Source: a bacterium (GTDB lineage Bacteria > Myxococcota_A > Bradymonadia > Bradymonadales > Bradymonadaceae). Taken from it: DNA of 64,000 bases. Below the pieces are notes generated by a model. The model was not told the origin of the DNA, did not search any database, and saw only the letters and a program-made list of their open reading frames with translations. Both the position numbers and the translations under genes were made by a program. Of the stretch, positions 34,790-43,602 are shown one piece after another (the stretch's first letter is position 1; each line of letters opens with the position of its first letter). The stretch is taken from the NCBI GenBank assembly GCA_030427705.1, contig JAUIBR010000003.1, positions 186,001 to 250,000 of the forward strand. Reading direction: 5' to 3'.

Positions 34790-35881
34790 GTGCAGTCACG
34801 CATCCTCCAACATCTTGAAGCGTTGGTGAGTTTCGATACGCAGAACCCGCCTCGAAACATCACTGTCGAACACGAAATCTTCGACTACCTGCGCCGCAAA
34901 CTGGGCGCGTCATTCAACTTTGAAATGACGGACCTTGGCGATGGTTGCGTGTATATGTTGGCGACGCGCGGCACCCCCAAAATCCTGTTCAACTTCCATG
35001 TCGATACCGTTCCCGCGGCCAACAACTACTCGTTTGACCCGCTGACCTTGCGTGTCGAAGAAGAGGTCGCGGTTGGTCTGGGGGCTTGTGATATTAAGGG
35101 CGCATCCGCGTGTATGCTGGCCGCGCTCGAAGAGCTTCCTGATGCTGATGTCGCGCTCTTGTTTAGCAGCGACGAAGAGTTTGGTTCGTCAGCCTGCATC
35201 CGCCACTTCACCCAACTCGACCACGCCTTCGAGCTCGCCATCATCGCCGAGCCAACCAACTGCAAGGCGGTGTTTGAGCACCGTGGAATCATGACGGGAA
35301 CTGGCATATTTAAAGGTGTCTCGGGACACGCGTCCTCCGGCCTGGCCGACTCGCACAGCGCGTTGCATCACGCCTTAGCGTGGTCGCACGAGGCGATGGA
35401 ATATGCGCGGTCATGGGACGAAGAAGCCTACGGCCCCTTGTCGGGAATCTGTTTCAATATCGGTCGTGTCGAAGGCGGAATTAAGCCCAATATGATTGCG
35501 GACGAGACCACGATTCGATTTGGTTTCCGGCCGCTCCCGCAGACTTCGAACGAGCGCATCTTTGACCACTTTGCCAATCTCACCCGCGCAGATACTGAGC
35601 GTGAGACTAGCGTGGAGTTTCAGCCGGGCTTCAACGCCCCTGCGTTGCCGATTACGGCGGATGTGTTGGAGCGCACACGCAAGACCGCAAGCTCGATGGG
35701 GTTTGAAGCACGTGAAGCAGTGAATTTTTGGACCGAGGCGTCGCTCTTTTCACAAGCCGGATACGAAGCGTTTGTGTACGGACCAGGCGATATCGCGCAG
35801 GCTCACACCGCCGATGAGTTCGTCGCGATCCGCGACCTCGAAGAAGTTGTTGGTCAGTACATGGCCGTACTTGAAGGATAG
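34790..35881 (+). CDS. argE: ArgE-like deacetylase, probably N-acetylcitrulline deacetylase
   Basis: GTG 34790 gives 363 residues of the M20 ArgE/DapE group: LFNFHVDTVPA (first ligand), GLGACDIKGASACMLAAL (bridging Asp), FSSDEEFGSSA (catalytic and ligand Glu), FEHRGIMTGTGIFKGVSGHA and a final AHTADEFV. It stands between argG and an N-acetylornithine carbamoyltransferase gene, so the expected substrate is N-acetylcitrulline. The sequence alone cannot exclude N-acetylornithine. Confidence 0.88.
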   Translation: MQSRILQHLEALVSFDTQNPPRNITVEHEIFDYLRRKLGASFNFEMTDLGDGCVYMLATRGTPKILFNFHVDTVPAANNYSFDPLTLRVEEEVAVGLGACDIKGASACMLAALEELPDADVALLFSSDEEFGSSACIRHFTQLDHAFELAIIAEPTNCKAVFEHRGIMTGTGIFKGVSGHASSGLADSHSALHHALAWSHEAMEYARSWDEEAYGPLSGICFNIGRVEGGIKPNMIADETTIRFGFRPLPQTSNERIFDHFANLTRADTERETSVEFQPGFNAPALPITADVLERTRKTASSMGFEAREAVNFWTEASLFSQAGYEAFVYGPGDIAQAHTADEFVAIRDLEEVVGQYMAVLEG

Positions 35882-35884
35882 AAC

Positions 35885-36886
35885 ATGGGAAAACGTGATT
35901 TCATCAGCACTCTCGATTGGGACCGGGCCGAGCTTCAGGGCCTTCTGGACATGGCTCGCGAACTTAAGCAGTCCCCGTTTCGAGAAGACCTGAAGAACAA
36001 GTCGATTGCGCTGGTGTTCTTCAACCCGTCGCTTCGTACCCGCACCTCGTTTGAGCTGGGGATGCATCAGCTTGGCGGCAAAGCGATTGTGCTAGAGCCG
36101 GGCAAAGGCGCGTGGCCAATCGAATTCGAAGACGGCTCGATCATGGATGGTGATGCGGAAGAACATATCCGTGAAGCCGCCCGTGTGCTGTCGCGATACT
36201 GTGATTGCATCGCGGTCCGAGCGTTCCCAAAGTTTCAAGATTGGCAGGTAGACCGCACCGATCACGTCATCAAGCAGTTCGCCAAGCATGCGACTGTGCC
36301 CGTCATCAACATGGAGACGATTACGCATCCATGTCAGGAAATGGCACATATGTTGGCGCTTCAAGAACGCCTGGGTTCGACCGATGGTAAGAAGTACGTC
36401 CTGACTTGGACCTACCACCCAAAGCCGCTGAATACGGCTGTCGCAAACTCCGGCCTGATTATCGCTGCGAAGTTCGGATTCGACGTGACTCTGCTTTGCC
36501 CGACGCCTGAATACCGGCTCGATGAGCGATACATGCAGGCCGCCGAATCCTACACACAAGCCAACGGTCGCAAACTCACGGTCACGCACGATATCGACGA
36601 AGCCTACGATGGCGCGCATGTCGTCTACGCCAAGAGCTGGGGCGCACTGCCGTACTTCGGCAAGTGGGACCAAGAGAAGCCGATTCGTGATGCACACAAG
36701 CACTTCATCGTGGACGCAGAGAAGATGGCGAAGACCGACGATGGTCTCTTCAGCCACTGCCTGCCCATGCGCCGGAACATCAAGGCCACCGATGAAGTTG
36801 CAGATTCCGCAAACTCACTCATCATCGACGAAGCCGAAAACCGCATTCATGTGCAAAAGGCACTAATGCTCGATTTGCTGCGGTAA
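35885..36886 (+). CDS. argF': N-acetylornithine carbamoyltransferase
   Basis: The protein has 333 residues. Carbamoyl-phosphate motif NPSLRTRTSFELG, then GKGAWPIEFEDGSIMDGDAE, FPKFQDWQVDR, MGHP-like INMETITHPCQEMAH, LTWTYHPKPLNTAVANS and a terminal HCLPMRRNIKATDEV. From memory, the WPIEF/MDGD and YHPKPLNTAVANS stretches match Xanthomonas acetylornithine carbamoyltransferase and differ from ordinary ornithine carbamoyltransferase. It should make N-acetylcitrulline. The ATG is three bases after the previous stop. Confidence 0.9.
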   Translation: MGKRDFISTLDWDRAELQGLLDMARELKQSPFREDLKNKSIALVFFNPSLRTRTSFELGMHQLGGKAIVLEPGKGAWPIEFEDGSIMDGDAEEHIREAARVLSRYCDCIAVRAFPKFQDWQVDRTDHVIKQFAKHATVPVINMETITHPCQEMAHMLALQERLGSTDGKKYVLTWTYHPKPLNTAVANSGLIIAAKFGFDVTLLCPTPEYRLDERYMQAAESYTQANGRKLTVTHDIDEAYDGAHVVYAKSWGALPYFGKWDQEKPIRDAHKHFIVDAEKMAKTDDGLFSHCLPMRRNIKATDEVADSANSLIIDEAENRIHVQKALMLDLLR

Positions 36887-36924
36887 ACCAAGAACCAAGA
36901 ACCAAGAACCAAAGACCAAGAACC
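36886..36924. repeat. (CCAAGAA)n heptamer array, locus G, inside the arginine operon
   Basis: Five heptamers (CCAAGAA three times, then CCAAAGA and CCAAGAA) fill the whole space between the argF' stop codon and the GTG of the next gene. There is no other ribosome-binding sequence. Confidence 0.8.
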
Positions 36925-38238
36925 GTGGATCAGACCCGCGAAATCATCCTGCAACTGCTCGGCGCGATCGGTAGTCGCAAAGAGGTCGAACAGTACCTTC
37001 GCCAGTTCTCGAGCGTCGGTCAGCAGCGCTTTGCCGTCATTAAGGTCGGTGGCGCGTTGCTGCGCGACAACTTGGACGAGCTTGCGAGCTCGCTGACGTT
37101 CCTTCATCGCGTTGGATTGACACCGATCGTCGTCCACGGTGCGGGACCACAGCTGAACGAGGCGCTGGCCGAAGAAGGGATCGAAACGCGTCGCGTGAAT
37201 GGAATGCGCGTGACAGACGAAGAGACTCTGGTGGTCGTTCGTAAGGTCATGCAGCGCATTAACCTGGAGCTTGTCGACAAACTTGAAGCCCTCGGAACTC
37301 GCGCACGTCCGGTAACCAGCGGGGTGTTCGAGGCAGAGCTCATGGACTCGGATACCTATGGGTTGGTCGGCGAGGTAAAACAGATCCATCTTGAGACCCT
37401 GCGCACCTGTGTGCGCGGTGGCTATTTGCCGATCCTGACCTGCCTGGGCGAGACCGCGGGCGGCCAGATCGTCAACATCAATGCTGATATCGCGGCACGT
37501 GAACTGGCCTTGTCCATCGAACCCCACAAGATCGTCTTCCTGACAGGCACTGGCGGTCTGTTGGACGAGAAAGGTCGCATCATCAGTTCGATCAACCTCA
37601 GCGAGGATTATGATCACCTGATGGCCCAGGAATGGGTCAACGCGGGCATGCGTGTGAAGTTGCAGCAGATAAAAGAGCTGCTTGATCAATTGCCGTTGAG
37701 CTCGTCGGTTTCGATGTCGAACGCGGCCGACCTGCCGCGAGAGCTCTTCACTCACCGCGGCGCAGGTACGTTTGTCCAGCGCGGCGAGCGTGTTGAAGAG
37801 CTTCTGAACTTTACGGGTGTTGATCGCGACAAGATGCGTGGGCTGCTCGAAGAGTGTTTTGGCAAGACGCTTGTCCCCGACTACTTCGACTCAAAACAGG
37901 TCGAACGCATCTTCCTGACCGAGTCATATCGCGCGACGGCGGTGATCACCAAAGAAGTCGATATGCCGTATCTCGACAAGTTTGCGGTCACACCAAAAGC
38001 CCAAGGCGAGGGTCTGGGCGCATCGATCTGGGCGCGGATGCGTGAGGCGTTTCCCCAGCTATTCTGGCGCTCCCGCGCCGATAACCCCATCAACACCTGG
38101 TACTTCCAACAGGCTGACGGAGCCATCCGCGGCGAGGACTGGACCGTGTTTTGGTATGGGTTCGAAGAGACCGACCGCATCGAGCAGTGTGTCGTGCATG
38201 CTCGCAGCCTCAAGGCGTCGTTGGTTGCTCCTGAGTGA
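36925..38238 (+). CDS. argB: bifunctional N-acetylglutamate kinase / N-acetylglutamate synthase
   Basis: A 437-residue fusion. Residues about 30-290 are an amino acid kinase domain (FAVIKVGGALLRDNLDELAS, PIVVHGAGPQLNEAL, VNINADIAARELALSI, FLTGTGGLLD). Residues about 300-437 are a DUF619-type GNAT domain (ESYRATAVITKEVDMPYLDK, FAVTPKAQGEGLGASIWARM, WYFQQADGAI). This is the NAGS-K type known from Xanthomonas, where one protein does the first two steps. GTG 36925 follows the repeat array directly. Arginine feedback control is known for this family. Confidence 0.92.
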   Translation: MDQTREIILQLLGAIGSRKEVEQYLRQFSSVGQQRFAVIKVGGALLRDNLDELASSLTFLHRVGLTPIVVHGAGPQLNEALAEEGIETRRVNGMRVTDEETLVVVRKVMQRINLELVDKLEALGTRARPVTSGVFEAELMDSDTYGLVGEVKQIHLETLRTCVRGGYLPILTCLGETAGGQIVNINADIAARELALSIEPHKIVFLTGTGGLLDEKGRIISSINLSEDYDHLMAQEWVNAGMRVKLQQIKELLDQLPLSSSVSMSNAADLPRELFTHRGAGTFVQRGERVEELLNFTGVDRDKMRGLLEECFGKTLVPDYFDSKQVERIFLTESYRATAVITKEVDMPYLDKFAVTPKAQGEGLGASIWARMREAFPQLFWRSRADNPINTWYFQQADGAIRGEDWTVFWYGFEETDRIEQCVVHARSLKASLVAPE

Positions 38239-38327
38239 GTGACCAGTAGCGCTTGAAACCCCGCCGACATTTAGCTACCTTTTCGCGCCTTGCTGTGTTT
38301 TGAAATTTGAGATTTGAGGCGTTGTAA

Positions 38328-39818
38328 ATGAACAAGCTTCACGCTGCCCTACTGGCCCTCGTACTCGCTGCTTCTGCTTGCGCGAGCTCGGATGAATCCG
38401 GGGAAACTGAAAACAACCAGAATACCGATGTTCGGATGACGCCGACGAATAACGTCCCGATGCCGAACAACGCGAACAACGCGAACAACGCGAACAATCT
38501 GAATAACGTTAACAACGTCAATAATCAGAACAACGTTAACAATCAGAACAACAGCAACAACGCCACAAACAACGGCAACAACGGCACCAATAACAACTGT
38601 CCGCAGGGTAGTTGTCTGCCAGGCGTGACGGATTGCATGGGTGTGCAGCAACGCACTTGTGTTGAAGACGTCGCCAACCCTGGTTGTGGCGTTTGGGGCC
38701 CTGCCGAAGACTGCGCTTCGCCTCAAGAAGTCTGCGTTACGACGCGCTGCGAGATTCCGCAGGGTTGCATAGACAACGACAACGACACCTTTGGGATCAA
38801 CTGTCCAGCAGGTCCAGATTGTAACGACTCGGACAATGAGATCTTTCCGGGCAATCCGGAAGTTTGCGACGGCAAGGACAACGACTGCAACGCCATGAAC
38901 GACGATGGTCTGGGTGTTGGGATGTCATGCATGACCGGCACCGGTGCCTGTCAGGCGATGGGAACGTCCGCTTGTGACGCGCAAGGCATGGTGTACTGCG
39001 ACGTCGTCCCAGGCATGGTTGGTGAGCCCGAAATCTGCGATGGCATCGACAATGACTGCAACATGATCCCGGACGACGGTGGGGCATGCGATATCTGCAA
39101 CCTCGATCCAAATGAACCAAATGACTCCTTTGCGGATGCGACCCCGCTTCCTGTGGGTTCGCGAATGTTGGGAATCATCTGCCCCGGCGACACGGAGTAC
39201 TTTGTGCTCAGTGGTCTTGGCAGTTCCGGGGTCCGTGTCGGGATGAAGTACCCTGAGTTGATCTCAAACTTGAACTTCGTCACGTACACAAACCAGGTGC
39301 AAGTGGGCACGTTTGACTCGTCGACAGCAGACGAGGAAATCGTTGTTTTGAGCGCACCCAACGCAAACGACACCTACCACCTGCAGATCACCAACTCAGG
39401 GACGAGCTTCAATTATTATCATGTTAGCAACATCCCAGAATCCTATGGTTGCCCGGCCGAAGACACATTCGCACCAAACCAAACGCGCCAAACGGCTGCG
39501 CTGCTTCCAGGTGGATGGCGTGCGGACGGGGTTGTGTGCTCAAATTCGGAAGATTGGTACTTTCTGGGCGAGTATGCAGTGGGTGAAACCGTTCGCGTGG
39601 ACATGTTCGATACGGACGTAACTGGCGACCTCGATATGGAACTCTACGGCGACCCTGATGGAGACGGAACGTATCAGCAGATCACAAGGTCCGCTGGCGG
39701 AACCACGGATGAAATTGTCCAATATGTCTCCTCCGGATTGAGCGATTATTTTGTGCGCGTCGTTCCGTTTGGATCGACCGGCGACCAGTACGAAATCCTC
39801 GTCACGCCAATTCCATAA
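38328..39818 (+). CDS. lipoprotein with Asn-rich linker, MopE-type motifs and C-terminal pre-peptidase-like domains
   Basis: The protein has 496 residues. The signal ends LAASAC (lipobox). Residues about 30-95 are the linker, made mainly of NN plus Ala, Val, Leu, Gln or Ser. Then a Cys-rich part contains the putative metal-binding motif DCNDSDNEIFPGNPEVCDGK with DNDCN, and a second EICDGIDNDCN. Residues about 265-380 and 390-496 are two beta-sandwich domains of the PPC/DVUA0089 kind (NLDPNEPNDSFADATPL, GVVCSNSEDWYFLG). A surface role is likely. The stop overlaps the next start (TAATG). Confidence 0.82.
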   Translation: MNKLHAALLALVLAASACASSDESGETENNQNTDVRMTPTNNVPMPNNANNANNANNLNNVNNVNNQNNVNNQNNSNNATNNGNNGTNNNCPQGSCLPGVTDCMGVQQRTCVEDVANPGCGVWGPAEDCASPQEVCVTTRCEIPQGCIDNDNDTFGINCPAGPDCNDSDNEIFPGNPEVCDGKDNDCNAMNDDGLGVGMSCMTGTGACQAMGTSACDAQGMVYCDVVPGMVGEPEICDGIDNDCNMIPDDGGACDICNLDPNEPNDSFADATPLPVGSRMLGIICPGDTEYFVLSGLGSSGVRVGMKYPELISNLNFVTYTNQVQVGTFDSSTADEEIVVLSAPNANDTYHLQITNSGTSFNYYHVSNIPESYGCPAEDTFAPNQTRQTAALLPGGWRADGVVCSNSEDWYFLGEYAVGETVRVDMFDTDVTGDLDMELYGDPDGDGTYQQITRSAGGTTDEIVQYVSSGLSDYFVRVVPFGSTGDQYEILVTPIP

Positions 39819-40756
39819 TGACGAATTCACTCGCGTCATGCCCTGAGGTCATCAACGACCCACTGAACCAATTGGGAACTTACAGCGGCGAAGGTCGCTG
39901 GGGCGTGGAAATGGGCCTGCTGGAGCGAGCCAAGCGTGAAAAGAAATGGCAGTGGTTCGGTGTCTTCGATGACCATTGGGCGCTCGCTGGAGCCATCGTC
40001 CGCACTGGATATGCTGGCAAATCGTTTGTTTGGTTGTTTGATCGAAAGAAAGGTGAGCTGGTCTTTGATGAGACACTGACGACCGCTCGAACCTTGGTCT
40101 CCGTCGCTGACGCTCCGCTTCAAACCGATATCGCCTCGCTGACGGGGCTCAAGTCGTCCTGGTCGATAACACGCAGCGACAACCGCTTTGGTGTTTCGGG
40201 CTCGTTCAGCGGCCTGAATTTTGATGTGGTTCTTTCCGAAACGCTGGCGCCATTTACGGCCATCTGCCCGAACAAAGGTGGGTTCAATATCACCCGAAAA
40301 AACGTGGCATTGGCTGCTCAGGGGCGCTTCTGGGGCGAGTTTGAAGGCAGCTTCCAAGATGCGCAGGGGATGATGGATCATTCGCATGGAAGCATGGACC
40401 GCAAGACCTCCTGGAAATGGGCAATCGGAAGCGGTGCTGTTGGTGACACGACCGCGGGATTCAACCTGATCGAGGGCTTCAACGACGACCTCGAAAACGT
40501 CGTTTGGATAGGCGATAAACAGGTGTTTGTATCGCCGTGTCACTTCGAGCAGGGTGAAAAGCAGTGGTCCGTTCGGTCGGAAGATGGCGAGGTTGACCTG
40601 ACGCTTGATATCGAAGGTGTTCGTGCCGAGGACCTAAACCTGGGTTTGGTTTCGTCGCGATACTCGCAACCTCTGGGCACGTGGCGAGGCCAGCTTCTAG
40701 GCGAAGAGATATCGACGATGGTCGGTGTTGCTGAAGACCATCACGCCGTTTGGTAG
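39818..40756 (+). CDS. DUF2804 family protein
   Basis: A 312-residue protein with the family pattern DHSHGSMDRKTSWKWAIGSG and GFNLIEGFNDDLENVVWIG; the body is beta-rich. DUF2804 proteins have no established function as far as I know; the fold may resemble lipocalin-like hydroxyneurosporene synthase/AttH domains. No signal peptide. Its ATG overlaps the stop of the preceding lipoprotein gene. Confidence 0.85.
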   Translation: MTNSLASCPEVINDPLNQLGTYSGEGRWGVEMGLLERAKREKKWQWFGVFDDHWALAGAIVRTGYAGKSFVWLFDRKKGELVFDETLTTARTLVSVADAPLQTDIASLTGLKSSWSITRSDNRFGVSGSFSGLNFDVVLSETLAPFTAICPNKGGFNITRKNVALAAQGRFWGEFEGSFQDAQGMMDHSHGSMDRKTSWKWAIGSGAVGDTTAGFNLIEGFNDDLENVVWIGDKQVFVSPCHFEQGEKQWSVRSEDGEVDLTLDIEGVRAEDLNLGLVSSRYSQPLGTWRGQLLGEEISTMVGVAEDHHAVW

Positions 40757-40829
40757 GCGTTGTCACCTTGCTAACCCGCACCCAAAAAGGTAGGTAAGTC
40801 TCCCGATTCTGGGGCCCCTGGCACGTAGT

Positions 40830-41789
40830 ATGTTCGTAGACTTCATCATCTTCATAGTTGGACTTGTCGTCCTATATTTCGCCGCTGAATGGCTGGTGAA
40901 AGGCTCAAGCGCGATCGCGCTGCGCATGGAGATCACCCCCTTGATTGTTGGGTGTACGGTGGTCGCGTTCGGAACATCCGCGCCCGAACTTGTCGTCAGT
41001 CTGGCGGCGGTCTTGAACGAGAACGACGGCATCTCGGTCGGCAATATCATCGGCAGCAATATCGCAAACCTCGCACTCATTTTGGGCGTCGCGTCGATGA
41101 TTCGACCGATGGAAGTCCAGAGCCAGGTCATCAAGCGCGAGTATCCCGTGATGCTGGTGGCATCACTGATCTTGGTCGGACTGGCCTACGACGGGAACCT
41201 TACGCGACTTGATGGCGGCATCATGCTCGCCGGGATGACGATCTATCTGGGATATATGATCGTGCTCGCTCGGCGCTCTATGGTTAGCGATGATGTGGAG
41301 GTCGATCTCGAAGACCTCGAAGACATCGACCCAGAAAAGTCCAGCAATCTCAAAGACGCGGCGATGGTGGGTGTCGGAATCATTGGTCTGGCGTTCGGCG
41401 CTAAACTGATGGTCGATTCCGCCGTTTCAATCGCAACCGTCATGAAGATTCCCGAGTTGGTCATTGGTATCTCGGTCGTCGCAATCGGCACCAGCTTGCC
41501 TGAGCTTGCGACCAGCGCGGTCGCGGCGATCAAAGGTGAATCCGATATCTCGGTCGGCAACGTCATCGGCTCCAACGTCTTCAATATCTTTTTGGTTCTA
41601 GGTTGCGTCGCGACGATAACCCCGATTTCTGTGGGCGAAGCAGCGATCACTTACGACCTTTGGATCATGATCGCGGTCACGCTATGCATCTGGCCCATCA
41701 TGTGGTCGGGTGGCAAAATCAACAGGCTCGAAGGCGGAATCCTCGTCATTGGGTATTTCGCCTACATGGTCTGGCTGTTCCTGCGCTAG
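40830..41789 (+). CDS. calcium/sodium antiporter (CaCA family)
   Basis: A 319-residue membrane protein with two inverted halves, each with an alpha-repeat: VVAFGTSAPELVVSLAAVLN with GNIIGSNIANLALILG, and VVAIGTSLPELATSAVAAIK with GNVIGSNVFNIFLVLG. The Glu in each GTSxPEL is the cation ligand. An acidic cytoplasmic loop (VEVDLEDLEDIDPEKS) separates the halves. About ten transmembrane helices are expected. The stop overlaps the convergent gene by four bases. Confidence 0.95.
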   Translation: MFVDFIIFIVGLVVLYFAAEWLVKGSSAIALRMEITPLIVGCTVVAFGTSAPELVVSLAAVLNENDGISVGNIIGSNIANLALILGVASMIRPMEVQSQVIKREYPVMLVASLILVGLAYDGNLTRLDGGIMLAGMTIYLGYMIVLARRSMVSDDVEVDLEDLEDIDPEKSSNLKDAAMVGVGIIGLAFGAKLMVDSAVSIATVMKIPELVIGISVVAIGTSLPELATSAVAAIKGESDISVGNVIGSNVFNIFLVLGCVATITPISVGEAAITYDLWIMIAVTLCIWPIMWSGGKINRLEGGILVIGYFAYMVWLFLR

Positions 41790-42895
41790 CGGCGAACGCA
41801 CTCACGCGTCATCAGGAAAATCTTGTGGAGGACCCAATCGAGCGTCTGATTGTTGGCTCGCGCAGTCTTCTGCATGCCTTCCAGAGTCTCGGGGCTCAGC
41901 GTCAACTCGAAGGTCGTTTTGGTCGTCGAAGGCTCGACGTAAGGGCACCAACACGGGTTTTCGATGTCGTTCTCGGTCATTTGCCACAGGCGTTCCACGA
42001 TCGCGCTCGGAGAGATTCCCTTGCGGGTGGACGCCTCTTCGAGGACTTCGAAAGCGGCCAATGGTAGTTCGAAAACAACCCTGACTTTAGTCGGCTCAGC
42101 CGTAGGTCCCACGCGGTCCAGGAACGAGATGAATAGCTGCGTTCCGTCCTCGCCTTCGTCGACATCCAACAGGAATTCGACGTTTGCGTTGCCAATCTTC
42201 TTGGTGAATTCGCCGTGGTTTTCGTCGCCCGAAATCTCCGAGCGCAGGTGCGATTCAATCTTCGCGTACATACACGCAGGGACTTGGAAGAGCTCGTCGA
42301 GCTCATCGCCGACACAAAGGCAGGCTCGATGTCCGACCACGGAACGGAGCAGATGTACATCACCCTCAACCAGGGCGGCATCCTCGAGCATCATCTCGAC
42401 CAGACGTGTCGCATTGGTCTCGTCCTCGTCGTCAGAGCGGAACATGGCGCTCGCCGACAAATCATCACCGTTTACGACGTCCTCGTAGACGCCAACACAG
42501 CGCGGAAAACTCACGCCATAGAGTTCATTGAACCATGCGCGAATCTTGGACTCCTCGGCGACGACGAGCGATGCGTTGTGCGCGTCGAGGATCGGTTCGA
42601 GATCGTCCACCATCTCTGGGTCGAGCGGGCAAGCCGTCGCAATCTGAACCTCGCCGTTGACGATGGCTGGCACCAGCTTCCAGTTCAGCGCTTTAGCCAA
42701 CGGCAGAATAGACTCCGGATCGTCGGGCTTTTGAGCGGTGTTCAGGTCTAGCAGCTCAAGTTCGACAGCTTCGGCGAGTGCGATCGCGACTCGGCATTCG
42801 GTGAGATAGCCCAGATCGTGCAGCTGTTCGATGAGCGACGTGCCGCGGATCTGCGCGCGACGGCTAGCCCGTTGCAGTTTCCGAGGACGTAGCAT
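41786..42895 (-). CDS. MshEN/GspE N-terminal-like protein without ATPase domain
   Basis: ATG 42895 with GGGGAG seven bases before it gives 369 residues. The N-terminus RRAQIRGTSLIEQLHDLGYL, then RVAIALAEAVELELLDL and ATACPLDPEMVDDLEPILDA, is the c-di-GMP-binding MshEN-type domain usually found at the front of type II secretion and pilus ATPases. No Walker motifs follow. The rest (about 160-369) is unfamiliar; residues 190-290 vaguely resemble the TBP-like GspE middle segment and the last 90 residues hold two similar repeats (VVFELPLAAFEVLEEAS and TFELTLSPETLEGMQKTA). Probably a regulator. Confidence 0.7.
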   Translation of the reverse strand: MLRPRKLQRASRRAQIRGTSLIEQLHDLGYLTECRVAIALAEAVELELLDLNTAQKPDDPESILPLAKALNWKLVPAIVNGEVQIATACPLDPEMVDDLEPILDAHNASLVVAEESKIRAWFNELYGVSFPRCVGVYEDVVNGDDLSASAMFRSDDEDETNATRLVEMMLEDAALVEGDVHLLRSVVGHRACLCVGDELDELFQVPACMYAKIESHLRSEISGDENHGEFTKKIGNANVEFLLDVDEGEDGTQLFISFLDRVGPTAEPTKVRVVFELPLAAFEVLEEASTRKGISPSAIVERLWQMTENDIENPCWCPYVEPSTTKTTFELTLSPETLEGMQKTARANNQTLDWVLHKIFLMTRECVRR

Positions 42896-42935
42896 CTTTG
42901 CACTCCCCAAAAATTGTATCAGACCGTCTTCGCTC

Positions 42936-43228
42936 AATTTGGGCTCACTGATTTGGTTCGCCTTTGGGCTCACCGATTTGGTTCGCCTTTGGGCTCACCG
43001 ATTTGGTTCGCCTTTGGGCTCACCGATTTGGTTCGCCTTTGGGCTCACCGATTTGGTTCGCCTTTGGGCTCACCGATTTGGTTCGCCGTTGGGCTCACCG
43101 ATTTGGTTCGCCGTTGGGCTCACCGATTTGGTTCGCCGTTGGGCTCACCGATTTGGTTCGCCGTTGGGCTCACCGATTTGGTTCGCCGTTGGGCTCACCG
43201 ATTTGGTTCGCCTTTGGGCTCACCGGTA
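42936..43228. repeat. 25-bp tandem repeat, 12 copies
   Basis: The motif GGGCTCACCGATTTGGTTCG followed by CCTTT or CCGTT recurs at 42941 and then every 25 bases up to 43216, twelve times without a phase break. Five consecutive copies share CCGTT, which points to recent local amplification. The first copy has ACTGA and the last ends early. The period is not a multiple of three, and all forward frames stay open without a start site. It is upstream of the MshEN-like gene, 40 bases from its start. Confidence 0.92.
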
Positions 43229-43264
43229 CATTCATCCGATGCGTTGAATTTTGGATTGATTCGA

Positions 43265-43550
43265 ATTTGGATCTCGCTCCGCTCGGGTCTCGGCTTCGCC
43301 TCGGGTCTCGCTTGGCCTGCGGCCTTGCTCGGGTCTCCGTCGCTTCGCTCCTTCGGTTCAATTTTCGAATGACTCCGAAGGTCCAGCTTGATTGTAACCG
43401 AATCCGAGCGCAAAGCGCGAGCCCCGAGGCAAGCGAAGCAAAGCCGAGCCCCGAGCGCAAAGCGCGAGCCCCGAGCGCAAAGCGCGAGCCCCGAGCGCAA
43501 AGCGCGAGCCCCCGAGGCGAAGCCGAGGTAGCCGAAGGCGCAATTTGCGC
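43265..43550. repeat. mini-hairpin repeat array upstream of gpsA
   Basis: Left part (43265-43355): TTC-loop and related hairpins with the CTCGGGTCT spacer. Right part (43408-43535): four GCGC-AAA-GCGC hairpins with spacer GAGCCCCGA at about 20-base spacing. The array at 245-520 has the same spacer, so these two are relatives. Together with the 25-bp tandem array it fills most of the 707-base gap between genes. Confidence 0.75.
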
Positions 43551-43602
43551 GTAGACTGCGCGTTCACGACACGTTTATGTGCACCGAACCAAGGGTTGGA
43601 CG

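Noticed and set aside
42936-43228. CRISPR array
   Set aside because: The repeats are contiguous without unique spacers, and no cas genes are present.
42831-43554. Three overlapping long forward frames across the 25-bp repeat
   Set aside because: The period of 25 makes each frame repeat the same 25-residue pattern; no ribosome site or domain, so they are not genes.
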